The translations under genes and the position numbers were made by a program. The notes under the pieces are model-generated. The model was not told the DNA's origin and searched no databases. It saw only the letters and a program-made list of their open reading frames with translations. DNA of 64,000 nt. Source: JAHECE01 sp963780675. GTDB lineage: Bacteria; Actinomycetota; Actinomycetes; Actinomycetales; JAHECE01. Where the stretch lies: positions 620,001-684,000 of the forward strand of contig CAWACR010000003.1 of the NCBI GenBank assembly GCA_963780675.1, in the 5' to 3' direction. Below, piece by piece: positions 41,897 through 50,062 of the stretch. The stretch's first letter is position 1. Every line of letters begins with the position of its first letter.

Positions 41897-43735
41897 GTGG
41901 ACGAGGTCGCCGCTGACGAGGCCTTCGACGCCGACGACGGCGCGGGCGGGCCCGACGACGGCGGGGGCGACGGCGTGGCCCCCGCCGCCGGCGCGGGCCA
42001 GGGCTGGTGGCGTCGGCGACCCGCCCGCACCCGGCGCCTGCTCGGCGCGGCAGCGGCCGTGCTCGTGTCCGGCGTGGTCGCCGTGGTCGTCGGCGTGACG
42101 ACGGCCGAGACGGACGGTTCGCTGGGCCCGCACGAGGCGCGGTACTCGGTCACGGTCGACCGCGCGGTCACGGTCGACCTCGGACCGCTGGGGTCGCTGG
42201 TGCTCGACTCGCCGCTGCCGCGGCCGCTCGGCGTCCGCGTCGTGGTCGGCGAGATCCCCGGCGACCTCGCGGCCGTCGCCGCCAACCCCAACCTCGCGCT
42301 CGCCGGTGACTTGGACGGCTACCTGCAGTTCTTCACCGCCCCGGACGTCGCCCTGCGCACCGCCGCGCTCGACCTCGGCGCGGACGCCGCCCGCCGGACC
42401 GTCCTCGCCTGGTCGCTGCTGCTCCTCCTGGTGGCCGCCGGCCGCCTCGCCTCGCCGACCCTGCTCCGAGCCGAGGTCAGGGAAATGCTCGAGCGACCCG
42501 GCGTCGGCCTCCTCGTCGGGGCGGTTGCGCTCGGCGCGACCGTGGTGCCCGTCGTCGCGGTCGGTGCTCAGGGGAACTCCGAGGGCCGCGAGATCCCGGT
42601 CCTGGCGGGCACGCCCCTGGCCGACGCGCGCGTGGTCGGCCGGCTCGGCGACTTCATCGACGCCTACGGCGCCGTCGCGCTGGATGCCGTCGAACAGAAC
42701 GACGCCTTCTACGCGGAGGCCGCGGCGAACCTCGCGGCGGCGTACGAGGCGGATCCCACACCCCTCGCCCCGACGGCGCCGGCCGACGAGGTCGACGGAG
42801 AGACGACGACGGCGCCCACGGAGGCGACGGCGCCCACGGACGCGACGCCGCCGCCCGGCGACGTCGCCGTCTCGGCCGGGGTGACGCCCTCGCCGGAGGA
42901 GGCCACGCCGTCGTCGGTTGTTCCCACGGGCGAGCCCGAGGACCTGGTGACGGCGCTGCTCATCAGCGATCTGCACTGCAACGTGGGCATGACCGAGGTG
43001 GTGGGCGAGGCGGTGCGCCGCTCCGGGGCGCGCGTGGTGCTCAACGCGGGTGACACCGTGATCGCGGGGACGAGCGTCGAGCAGTTCTGCGTGGACGCGC
43101 TCGCCCGCGCGATCCCGGAGGAGGTCCCGGTCGTGGTGGCCGACGGCAACCACGACAGCGAACTCACCGCCGAGCAGGAGCGCGCCGTCGGGCACGTGGT
43201 GCTGGCCGGCGAGCCGGTCGTGGTCGCGGGGGTCCGGATCCTGGGAGACGTGGAGCCCACGCTGACCACCGTGGCCGAGGGCACGCGCCTGAAGGGCGAG
43301 GAGACGCGGGCGCAGGTGGGGGAGCGGCTGGCCCGGCGGGCGTGCGAGGCCCGGGACGCCGACGAGCCGATCGACGTGCTGCTGGTCCACAACCCGCGCG
43401 CCGGGGTAGCGGCGATGGCGACCGGCTGTGTGCCGCTCCAGCTCTCCGGCCACATGCACAGCCGGATGGGCCCGATGGCCGAGGGGCTGGGGCTCCTGTA
43501 CATCAGCTCCAGCACGGCCGGTGCGCAGGCGGGCAAGCAGACGATCGGCCCCCTGAACGGGCCGGCGGCGATGACCGTGATCCGGTTCGACCCCGTGGCG
43601 CACCGACCGGTGGACTACCGGATCCTCACGGTGGGCAACGACGCGACCGTGGACCTCGGCCCCTGGGAGACGTTCCCGGAACCGCCGGCCGAGGTGGTGG
43701 AGCCCGACCTCGGCGACCCGGTGCCGGACTACTGA
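41897..43735 (+). CDS. Membrane metallophosphoesterase
   Basis: A 612-residue protein: an acidic N-terminus, membrane helices near 50-72, 170-192 and 205-225, a Thr/Pro-rich linker, then a calcineurin-type phosphoesterase. All metal-binding motifs are seen: SDLHCNVG (about 355), NAGDTVI, DGNHDSEL, LVHNPRAG and GHMHSRMG. The catalytic domain is probably outside the cell. GTG at 41897 has CAGACT six bases upstream, a leaderless-type box. Substrate unknown; follows the lipoprotein gene on the same strand after 68 bases. Confidence 0.85.
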   Translation: MDEVAADEAFDADDGAGGPDDGGGDGVAPAAGAGQGWWRRRPARTRRLLGAAAAVLVSGVVAVVVGVTTAETDGSLGPHEARYSVTVDRAVTVDLGPLGSLVLDSPLPRPLGVRVVVGEIPGDLAAVAANPNLALAGDLDGYLQFFTAPDVALRTAALDLGADAARRTVLAWSLLLLLVAAGRLASPTLLRAEVREMLERPGVGLLVGAVALGATVVPVVAVGAQGNSEGREIPVLAGTPLADARVVGRLGDFIDAYGAVALDAVEQNDAFYAEAAANLAAAYEADPTPLAPTAPADEVDGETTTAPTEATAPTDATPPPGDVAVSAGVTPSPEEATPSSVVPTGEPEDLVTALLISDLHCNVGMTEVVGEAVRRSGARVVLNAGDTVIAGTSVEQFCVDALARAIPEEVPVVVADGNHDSELTAEQERAVGHVVLAGEPVVVAGVRILGDVEPTLTTVAEGTRLKGEETRAQVGERLARRACEARDADEPIDVLLVHNPRAGVAAMATGCVPLQLSGHMHSRMGPMAEGLGLLYISSSTAGAQAGKQTIGPLNGPAAMTVIRFDPVAHRPVDYRILTVGNDATVDLGPWETFPEPPAEVVEPDLGDPVPDY

Positions 43736-43807
43736 CCGCGGCCGGGCCGCACCCGCGGCCGCGGCCGGACCCGCACCCGCGGCGCGGAGGCGTCCCGGCT
43801 CGGCGAT

Positions 43808-43813
43808 TAGGGT
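43808..43813 (+). promoter_or_regulatory. -10 box for a leaderless DtxR-family transcript
   Basis: TAGGGT lies seven bases before the ATG at 43821 and no Shine-Dalgarno is present, the usual leaderless layout in this genome. Confidence 0.55.
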
Positions 43814-43820
43814 GGCCGCC

Positions 43821-44498
43821 ATGAGCCTCCCCGCCTCCAGCGTGGCGCAGGACTACCTCAAGGCGATCTACGGCGCAGGGGAATGGACCGGCGCCGGCGC
43901 GACGACGTCGGCCCTCGCCGCGCGCTTCGGCGTCGCGCCGTCGACGGCGTCCGAGACCGTGCGCAAGCTGGCCGCCGCCGGGTGGGTGGACCACCAGCGC
44001 TACGGGCTCGTCACGCTGACGCCGGCCGGGCGCGCCGTCGCGCTCGCCGTGGTGCGCCGGCACCGGATCGTCGAGACGTTCCTCGTGGAGCGGCTCGGGT
44101 ACTCGTGGGACGAGGTCCACGAGGAGGCCGAGATGCTCGAGCACGCCATGTCCGACCGGCTCCTCGCGCGGATGGACGAGGCGCTGGGGCACCCGGAGCG
44201 CGACCCGCACGGGGACCCGATCCCCCAGCCGGACGGGACGGTCCCGCAGCCGCCGGCGGTCCCGCTCGCGGACCTTCCCGCCGGGGCGCGGGGGCGGGTC
44301 GCGCGGATCTCCGACGCCGAGCCGCAGGTGCTGCGCTACCTCACGGAGATCGGGATCGGCCTGGACGTCGTGCTCGCGATCGTGGAGCGGCGCGAGTTCG
44401 CGGGGACGACGGCGATCCGCACCGGGGCGGACGCGGCACCCGTCGTCGACCTCGGGGAGCGCGCCGTGGCGGCCATCTGGGTGGTGCCGGTCGCCTGA
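43821..44498 (+). CDS. DtxR/MntR-family metal-dependent regulator
   Basis: A 225-residue regulator with three parts: an N-terminal winged helix (VAQDYLKAIYGAGEW, TSALAARFGVAPSTASETVRKL, LVTLTPAGRAVAL), a dimerisation/metal domain (RHRIVETFLVERLGYSWDEVHEEAEMLEH) and a C-terminal SH3-like FeoA domain. The motif HRIVETFLVE and EVHEEAE carry the usual metal ligands. It should sense Mn2+ or Fe2+. The upstream start MAAMSLP is rejected because the leaderless box points to the ATG at 43821. No metal transporter is adjacent. Confidence 0.9.
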   Translation: MSLPASSVAQDYLKAIYGAGEWTGAGATTSALAARFGVAPSTASETVRKLAAAGWVDHQRYGLVTLTPAGRAVALAVVRRHRIVETFLVERLGYSWDEVHEEAEMLEHAMSDRLLARMDEALGHPERDPHGDPIPQPDGTVPQPPAVPLADLPAGARGRVARISDAEPQVLRYLTEIGIGLDVVLAIVERREFAGTTAIRTGADAAPVVDLGERAVAAIWVVPVA

Positions 44499-44585
44499 GC
44501 GCCGCCGCGCCGAACCCCCGCCCACTCCCCATTCGGCATGCGGCGGGAATGGAAGCGCCACGGGGGGTGTTCTCCGTGTCAGTAC

Positions 44586-44597
44586 ATGCAAACGCAT
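44586..44597. promoter_or_regulatory. Possible operator upstream of the LLM monooxygenase operon
   Basis: ATGCAAACGCAT has ATGC/GCAT half-sites around four bases, 16 bases before the LLM start. The operon encodes a MarR protein, whose sites are usually such short inverted repeats. The 115-base gap holds no other signal I trust. Confidence 0.25.
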
Positions 44598-44613
44598 CGA
44601 CATGAGGTGAACC

Positions 44614-45765
44614 ATGCAGATCGGGATCTTCGGCGTCGGGGACGTGACCACCGACCCCCTGACCGGCCGCACCCCCACCGAGCACGAGCGCATCCGGGCG
44701 ATCGCGACCATCGCGAAGCATGCCGAGGACGCCGGCTTCGACGTCTTCGCCTACGGCGAGCACCACAACCGGCCGTTCGTGCCGTCCTCGCCCACCACCC
44801 TGCTCGGCTACGTCGCCGCCCGCACCGAGCGGATCCTGCTCTCCACGTCCACGACGCTCATCACCACGAACGACCCGGTGAAGATCGCCGAGGACTACGC
44901 GATGCTCCAGCACCTCGCCGAGGGCCGCGTGGACCTCATGCTCGGCCGGGGCAACACCGCTCCGGTCTACCCGTGGTTCGGCAAGGACATCCGCGAGGGC
45001 ATCAACCTGGCGGTCGAGAACTACCACCTGTTGCGCCGGCTGTGGGACGAGGACGTGGTGGACTGGGAGGGGCGCTTCCGCACCCCGCTCCAGGGCTTCA
45101 CCGCCACGCCCCGCCCGCTCGACGACGTACCCCCGTTCGTCTGGCACGGCTCCATCCGCAGCCCCGAGATCGCCGAGCAGGCCGCCTTCTACGGCGACGG
45201 CTTCTTCGCCAACAACCTCTTCGCGCCGATGGAGCACTTCGCGCGACTCATCGGCTTCTACCGCGAGCGCTACGCGCACCACGGCCACGGGGATCCCGAC
45301 CAGGCGATCGTCGGCGCCGGCGGGCAGGTGTTCGTCAAGCCGCGGTCGCAGGATGCGATCGCCGAGTTCCGCCCGTATTTCAACGAGGCGCCGGTCTACG
45401 GCCGGGACCTCTCCGGCTACGAGCTCGAGGAGTACATGCGACTCACCGCGCTCTCGGTCGGCAGCCCCCAGCAGGTCATCGACAAGACCCTGACCTTCCG
45501 TCAGTGGTACGGCGACTACCAGCGGCAGCTCTTCCTCGTCGACCACGCCGGCCTGCCCCTGAAGACGGTCCTCGAGCAACTCGACCTCCTCGGGGAGCAC
45601 GTCCTCCCCGTGCTCCGCCGCGAGTTCGCCGCCCGGCGCCCCGCGCATGTCCCCGAGGCGCCGACGCACGCCTCCCGCGTGGCCGAGCGCGAGCGAGCGC
45701 TCCTCGCCCAGCCCCGTGGCGCCGTCGTCGGCGGTCAGGAGTACGCGACCGATGTCGTCCCGTGA
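44614..45765 (+). CDS. FMN-dependent luciferase-like monooxygenase (CE1758 family)
   Basis: A 383-residue LLM-class flavin monooxygenase: MQIGIFGVGDVTTDP start, YGEHHNRPFVPSSP, RILLSTSTTLITTNDPVKIAEDYAMLQHLAEGRVDLMLGRGN and HGSIRSPEIAEQAAFYGDGFF. These blocks match the CE1758-type subfamily, which occurs with a partner FMN reductase; that partner is the third gene here. The reduced FMN it provides would let the monooxygenase oxidise an unknown organic substrate. ATG at 44614 with GAGGTGA. Confidence 0.9.
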   Translation: MQIGIFGVGDVTTDPLTGRTPTEHERIRAIATIAKHAEDAGFDVFAYGEHHNRPFVPSSPTTLLGYVAARTERILLSTSTTLITTNDPVKIAEDYAMLQHLAEGRVDLMLGRGNTAPVYPWFGKDIREGINLAVENYHLLRRLWDEDVVDWEGRFRTPLQGFTATPRPLDDVPPFVWHGSIRSPEIAEQAAFYGDGFFANNLFAPMEHFARLIGFYRERYAHHGHGDPDQAIVGAGGQVFVKPRSQDAIAEFRPYFNEAPVYGRDLSGYELEEYMRLTALSVGSPQQVIDKTLTFRQWYGDYQRQLFLVDHAGLPLKTVLEQLDLLGEHVLPVLRREFAARRPAHVPEAPTHASRVAERERALLAQPRGAVVGGQEYATDVVP

Positions 45766-46264
45766 CCTGACCCTGCCGAACGACGAGACGACGACGGCGC
45801 CGCGCACCTCACGGACGCGCCTCGCGGCCGAGGCGTGGGAGGCCCTCTTCCGCGCCCAGGTCGCGATCATGCGACGGCTCGAGCGGGACGAGATCTGGGG
45901 CGAGCTGAGCATGCGCGAGTACGACGTGCTCTTCCAGCTCTCCCGCGCACCCGCGGGGGCGCTGCGCCTGCGGGAACTGAACGAGCACATCCTGCTCAGC
46001 CAGCCGAGCCTCAGCCGCATGGTCGAGCGGTTGGAGGCCCGCGGGCTGGTCGTCCGCCAGGCCGTGCCCGACGACGGCCGCGGCGTGAGCGTGCGCCTCA
46101 CCGAGGAAGGAACCGAGCTCCAGCGCGAGATCGGGCGCCGGCACGTGCGCACCATCCAGCGGTACGTCGGCGGGGCCCTGGACCCCGGCGACCTGCGCGC
46201 GCTCGCCGACCTCGCCACCCGCCTGCGCCGCGCGCAGCCTGACATCCCGGAGGTGACTGCATGA
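45752..46264 (+). CDS. MarR-family regulator
   Basis: A 170-residue winged-helix regulator: REYDVLFQLSRAPAGALRLRELNEHILLSQPSLSRMVERLEARGLVVRQAVPDDGRGVSVRLTEEG is the standard MarR DNA-binding region with the DDGRG wing. It starts 14 bases inside the end of the LLM gene (ATG 45752) and ends in an ATGA overlap with the reductase gene, so it probably controls its own operon in response to a phenolic or oxidant ligand. Confidence 0.9.
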   Translation: MSSRDLTLPNDETTTAPRTSRTRLAAEAWEALFRAQVAIMRRLERDEIWGELSMREYDVLFQLSRAPAGALRLRELNEHILLSQPSLSRMVERLEARGLVVRQAVPDDGRGVSVRLTEEGTELQREIGRRHVRTIQRYVGGALDPGDLRALADLATRLRRAQPDIPEVTA

Positions 46265-46860
46265 GCGCCGCCGAAGCCCTGCACGTCGTGGCCCTCAGCG
46301 CGGGCCAGCGCTCGCCGTCGTCCACCCGCGCGCTCTCCGACGCACTGGTGAGTGCCGTCGTCGAGCACCTCGCGGCTCGGGGTCAGGGCTCGACGTCGCG
46401 GACCATCGAGGTCCGCGACCACGCCCTCGACGCCACGTGCGCGCACTTGTCCGGTGAACGCTCGGACGCGCTCGTCGAGGCGATCGACGCCGTGGAGCGC
46501 GCGGACGTCCTGGTGGTCGTCACGCCGGTCTACAACGGTTCGTTCTCCGGCCTGTTCAAGACGTTCACGGACCTCGTGCGGATGGACGCGCTGGCCGGGA
46601 CCCCGGTGGTGCTCGGCGCGACGGGTGGCTCGGTCCGCCACTCCCTCGCCGTGGACCAGGAGCTGCGGCCGCTGTTCGCCGTGCTGCAGGCGACCACCGT
46701 CCCCACGGGCGTCTTCGCGGCGACCCAGGACTGGGCCGCGCCGGGGCGGCCCGATGCGGCACTGGCGGCCCGGATCGGCCGGGCGGGCGCCGAGGCGGCC
46801 GCACTGGCGCTCGTGCGTCCGCCGGTGCCCGTGCCCGCGTTCCCCGCACCACAACGCTGA
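46261..46860 (+). CDS. NADPH-dependent FMN reductase (CE1759 family)
   Basis: A 199-residue flavodoxin-fold reductase: LSAGQRSPSSTRALSDAL phosphate loop, VVVTPVYNGSFSGLFKTFTDL and VVLGATGGSVRHSL. It matches the LLM-partnered FMN reductases and should supply FMNH2 to the monooxygenase two genes upstream. ATG overlaps the MarR stop (ATGA). Confidence 0.9.
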   Translation: MSAAEALHVVALSAGQRSPSSTRALSDALVSAVVEHLAARGQGSTSRTIEVRDHALDATCAHLSGERSDALVEAIDAVERADVLVVVTPVYNGSFSGLFKTFTDLVRMDALAGTPVVLGATGGSVRHSLAVDQELRPLFAVLQATTVPTGVFAATQDWAAPGRPDAALAARIGRAGAEAAALALVRPPVPVPAFPAPQR

Positions 46861-46929
46861 GGGCCAGCGATCGACGGACGGCGACGCGGCGCCCGCGGCC
46901 GGCGCCGTGGGGAGCCCGGGCCCCTGCGG

Positions 46930-46935
46930 TAGCCT
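46930..46935 (+). promoter_or_regulatory. Candidate -10 of leuS
   Basis: TAGCCT, about 70 bases before the leuS ATG, lies in the 144-base gap. It would give a leader of about 63 bases. Confidence 0.35.
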
Positions 46936-47004
46936 GACCCGCTGTCCGGACGGGTGCCTTTCGTGCTCACCCGCACCGATGGGACCGCCGAGGAACGAGC
47001 AGCC

Positions 47005-49917
47005 ATGAGCCAGACCGACCACCTGTCCCACGCGCCCTCGCGCACGCCGGACGAGCCCCGATTCCGCTACACCGCCGAGCTGGCGGGCCAGATCGAGCTG
47101 GCCTGGCAGGACCGGTGGGAGTCCGAGGGCACGTTCCACGCCACCAATCCCACGGGCGACCTCGGCGGGCCGCGCCCGGCCGACGCCGAGAAGTTCTACG
47201 TGCTCGACATGTTCCCGTACCCCTCGGGCGCCGGACTGCACGTGGGGCACCCGTTGGGGTACATCGCCACGGACGTGGTCGGCCGGTACAAGCGCATGCA
47301 GGGCGCGAACGTGCTGCACGCCCTCGCCTACGACGCCTTCGGCCTCCCGGCGGAGCAGTACGCCGTCCAGACCGGCCAGCACCCCCGCGTCACCACCGAG
47401 GCGAACATCGCCACGATGCGCCGCCAGCTGCGCCGCCTCGGCCTGGCGCACGACCCGCGCCGGTCCTTCGCCACGATCGACCCGGACTACGTCCGTTGGA
47501 CGCAGTGGATCTTCCTGCAGATCTTCAACTCCTGGTACGACCCCGAGGCGGCCCGCCGCGACGGCGGCCGCGGGAGCGCGCGTCCGATCGCCGAGCTGGA
47601 GGCGGAGTACGACGCCGGGACGCGCCCGACGCCGGACGGCCGGCCCTGGGCGGACCTCACGGCGGCGGAGCGTGCCGACGTCATCAACGTCTACCGCCTG
47701 GCGTACGTCTCCGACGCGCCCGTGAACTGGTGCCCGGGGCTGGGCACGGTGCTGGCGAACGAGGAGGTCACGGTCGACGGCCGCAGCGAGCGCGGCAACT
47801 TCCCCGTGTTCCAGCGCAACCTGCGGCAGTGGAAGATGCGGATCACGGCCTACGCCGACCGCCTCATCGACGACCTCGAGTCCATCGACTGGCCGGACAA
47901 GGTCAAGGCGATGCAGCGCAACTGGATCGGCCGCTCCGACGGTGCGCGGGTGCACTTCGCGGTGCCGACGGCGGACGGCGCGTCCACCGAGACCCTCACC
48001 GTGTTCACCACCCGCCCCGACACGCTCTTCGGCGCGACCTTCATGGTGCTCTCGCCGGAGCACCCGCTTCTCGAGCGCATCGTGCCCGCCGCCTGGCCGG
48101 AGGGCACCAAGGCCGGCGTGGACGGGCGGGGCGGAGGCGCCGTCGTCGGCCATCGCCGCCTACCAGGCCGCGGCCGCTGCGAAGACCGCGGAGGAGCGGC
48201 AGGCGGAGGGCCGGGAGAAGACCGGCGTGTTCACGGGCACCTTCGCGACCAACCCGGTGAACGGTCAGGCCATCCCGGTGTTCGTGGCCGACTACGTGCT
48301 CACGGGTTACGGCACGGGCGCGATCATGGCGGTGCCCGCCGAGGACGAGCGCGACTGGGCGTTCGCCGAGGCGTTCGACCTGCCGATCGTCCGCACGGTG
48401 CAGCCGCCGGACGGCTTCGAGGGCGGGGCGTGGACCGGTGCGGGCGCCAGCGATCAACTCGGCCAACGACGAGGTCTCGCTCGACGGCATGGACGTGCCC
48501 GAGGCCAAGGCCACGATCACGGCCTGGCTGGCCGCCAAGGGTCTGGGCGAGTCCACGACGACGTACCGCCTGCGCGACTGGCTGTTCAGCCGCCAGCGGT
48601 ACTGGGGTGAGCCGTTCCCGATCGTCTACGACGCCGACGACCGCCCCATCGCGCTGCCCGAGAGCGCGCTGCCGGTGGAGCTGCCCGACGTCCCGGACTA
48701 CTCGCCACGCACCTACGACTCCGACGACGCCGCCTCCTCCCCGGAGCCGCCGCTGTCGCGCCTGCCCGAGTGGGTGGACGTCACGCTCGACCTGGGCGAC
48801 GGGCCCCGGGTGTACCGCCGCGACACCAACACCATGCCGAACTGGGCGGGCTCCTGCTGGTACGAACTGCGCTACCTGGACCCGGACAACCAGGCTGCGC
48901 TCGTCGACCCGGCGGCCGAGAAGCTACTGGATGGGCCCCCAGGGCTCCGCGCCGCTGGGCGGGGCGGACCTGTACGTCGGCGGCGTCGAGCACGCGGTGC
49001 TGCACCTGCTGTACGCCCGGTTCTGGCACAAGGTGCTCTACGACCTGGGCCACGTCTCCTCCGCCGAGCCGTTCCACCGGCTGTTCAACCAGGGCTACAT
49101 CCAGGCGTACGCCTTCGCCGACGCGCGCGGCCAGTACGTGCCCGCCGCCGAGGTCGAGGAGCGCGAGGGCGACGACGGCGCCGTCCGCTACTTCTGGGAG
49201 GGCACCGAGGTCATCCGCGAGTACGGGAAGATGGGCAAGTCGCTGAAGAACGTCGTGACGCCCGACGACATGTACACCGCGTACGGGGCCGACACGTTCC
49301 GGGTCTACGAGATGTCGATGGGCCCGCTCGACGTGTCGCGGCCGTGGGAGACGCGCGCCGTCGTCGGCTCCCAGCGGTTCCTCCAGCGCCTGTGGCGCAA
49401 CGTGGTCTACGAGGAGACCGGCGAGGTCACGGTGGTCGACGACGCCGCCGACCTGGCGACCAGGCGACTCGTGGCGCGGACGATCGCGGACGTCACGGTG
49501 GAGATGGACGCGATGCGGCTCAACACCGCCATCGCCAAGTTGATCGTGCTCAACAACCACCTGACGTCGCTGCCGGCCGTGCCGCGGGAGGGCGTGGAGC
49601 CCCTCGTGCTCATGCTGGCGCCCATCGCGCCGCACATCGCCGAGGAGCTGTGGTCGCGGCTGGGGCACGAGGGATCCCTGGCGTACGAGGGGTTCCCGAC
49701 GGCGGACCCCGCGCTGCTCGTCGAGGACACCGTGACCTGCATCGTCCAGGTCGCGGGCAAGGTCCGCGACCGGCTCGAGGTCGCGCCGTCGATCGGGGCG
49801 GACGAGCTGCGCGACCTGGCGCTCGCGACGGCGGGCGTGACGCGCGCACTCGAGGGCCGCGGCGTGCGGACGGTGATCGTGAAGGCGCCGAGGCTGGTGA
49901 ACGTCGTCCCGGCCTGA
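47005..49917 (+). CDS. leuS: Leucyl-tRNA synthetase (three apparent one-base insertions)
   Basis: Charges tRNA-Leu. The N-terminus holds the HIGH-type motif GLHVGHPLGYIATDVVGRY, the C-terminal half the KMSKS-type KMGKSLKN, and an editing domain lies between. The frame changes three times: near 48118 (leaving at WPEGTKAG, resuming WTGGAEAPSSAIAAYQ), near 48447 (resuming AINSANDEVSLDGMDV) and near 48925 (resuming YWMGPQGSAPLGGADLY). Each is explained by one extra base, and three insertions restore the frame, giving about 969 residues, a normal length. Since leuS is essential, these are most likely sequence errors, in or near GC-rich runs. ATG at 47005. Confidence 0.92.
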   Translation: MSQTDHLSHAPSRTPDEPRFRYTAELAGQIELAWQDRWESEGTFHATNPTGDLGGPRPADAEKFYVLDMFPYPSGAGLHVGHPLGYIATDVVGRYKRMQGANVLHALAYDAFGLPAEQYAVQTGQHPRVTTEANIATMRRQLRRLGLAHDPRRSFATIDPDYVRWTQWIFLQIFNSWYDPEAARRDGGRGSARPIAELEAEYDAGTRPTPDGRPWADLTAAERADVINVYRLAYVSDAPVNWCPGLGTVLANEEVTVDGRSERGNFPVFQRNLRQWKMRITAYADRLIDDLESIDWPDKVKAMQRNWIGRSDGARVHFAVPTADGASTETLTVFTTRPDTLFGATFMVLSPEHPLLERIVPAAWPEGTKAGVDGRGGGAVVGHRRLPGRGRCEDRGGAAGGGPGEDRRVHGHLRDQPGERSGHPGVRGRLRAHGLRHGRDHGGARRGRARLGVRRGVRPADRPHGAAAGRLRGRGVDRCGRQRSTRPTTRSRSTAWTCPRPRPRSRPGWPPRVWASPRRRTACATGCSAASGTGVSRSRSSTTPTTAPSRCPRARCRWSCPTSRTTRHAPTTPTTPPPPRSRRCRACPSGWTSRSTWATGPGCTAATPTPCRTGRAPAGTNCATWTRTTRLRSSTRRPRSYWMGPQGSAPLGGADLYVGGVEHAVLHLLYARFWHKVLYDLGHVSSAEPFHRLFNQGYIQAYAFADARGQYVPAAEVEEREGDDGAVRYFWEGTEVIREYGKMGKSLKNVVTPDDMYTAYGADTFRVYEMSMGPLDVSRPWETRAVVGSQRFLQRLWRNVVYEETGEVTVVDDAADLATRRLVARTIADVTVEMDAMRLNTAIAKLIVLNNHLTSLPAVPREGVEPLVLMLAPIAPHIAEELWSRLGHEGSLAYEGFPTADPALLVEDTVTCIVQVAGKVRDRLEVAPSIGADELRDLALATAGVTRALEGRGVRTVIVKAPRLVNVVPA

Positions 49918-49948
49918 GCCGTCGGCGCGCGGGCGACGGCGTCTGATC

Positions 49949-50051
49949 CGCGAACATCCCGCGGGACGGCGAACATCGAGGCGGATCGCGAACATCGGGA
50001 GTTCGCGATCTGCCGGGATGTTCGCGATCTGCCCGGATGTTCGCGATCTGC
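49949..50051. repeat. GCGAACATC / GATGTTCGC intergenic repeat, copy 2
   Basis: Three GCGAACATC-type units on the left face two 19-base-spaced copies of GATGTTCGCGATCTGC (50017-50032, 50036-50051) on the right. CGCGAACATCCCG (49949-49961) and its exact complement (50014-50026) can form a stem. It fills the gap between the convergent leuS and HerA-like genes and may terminate both. Confidence 0.8.
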
Positions 50052-50062
50052 GCGGGGAGGGG

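Noticed and set aside
46930..47004. T-box-like GGGACCGCC in the leuS leader
   Set aside because: The leader from the likely promoter is only about 63 bases, with no specifier stem or antiterminator pairing; too short for a T-box riboswitch.
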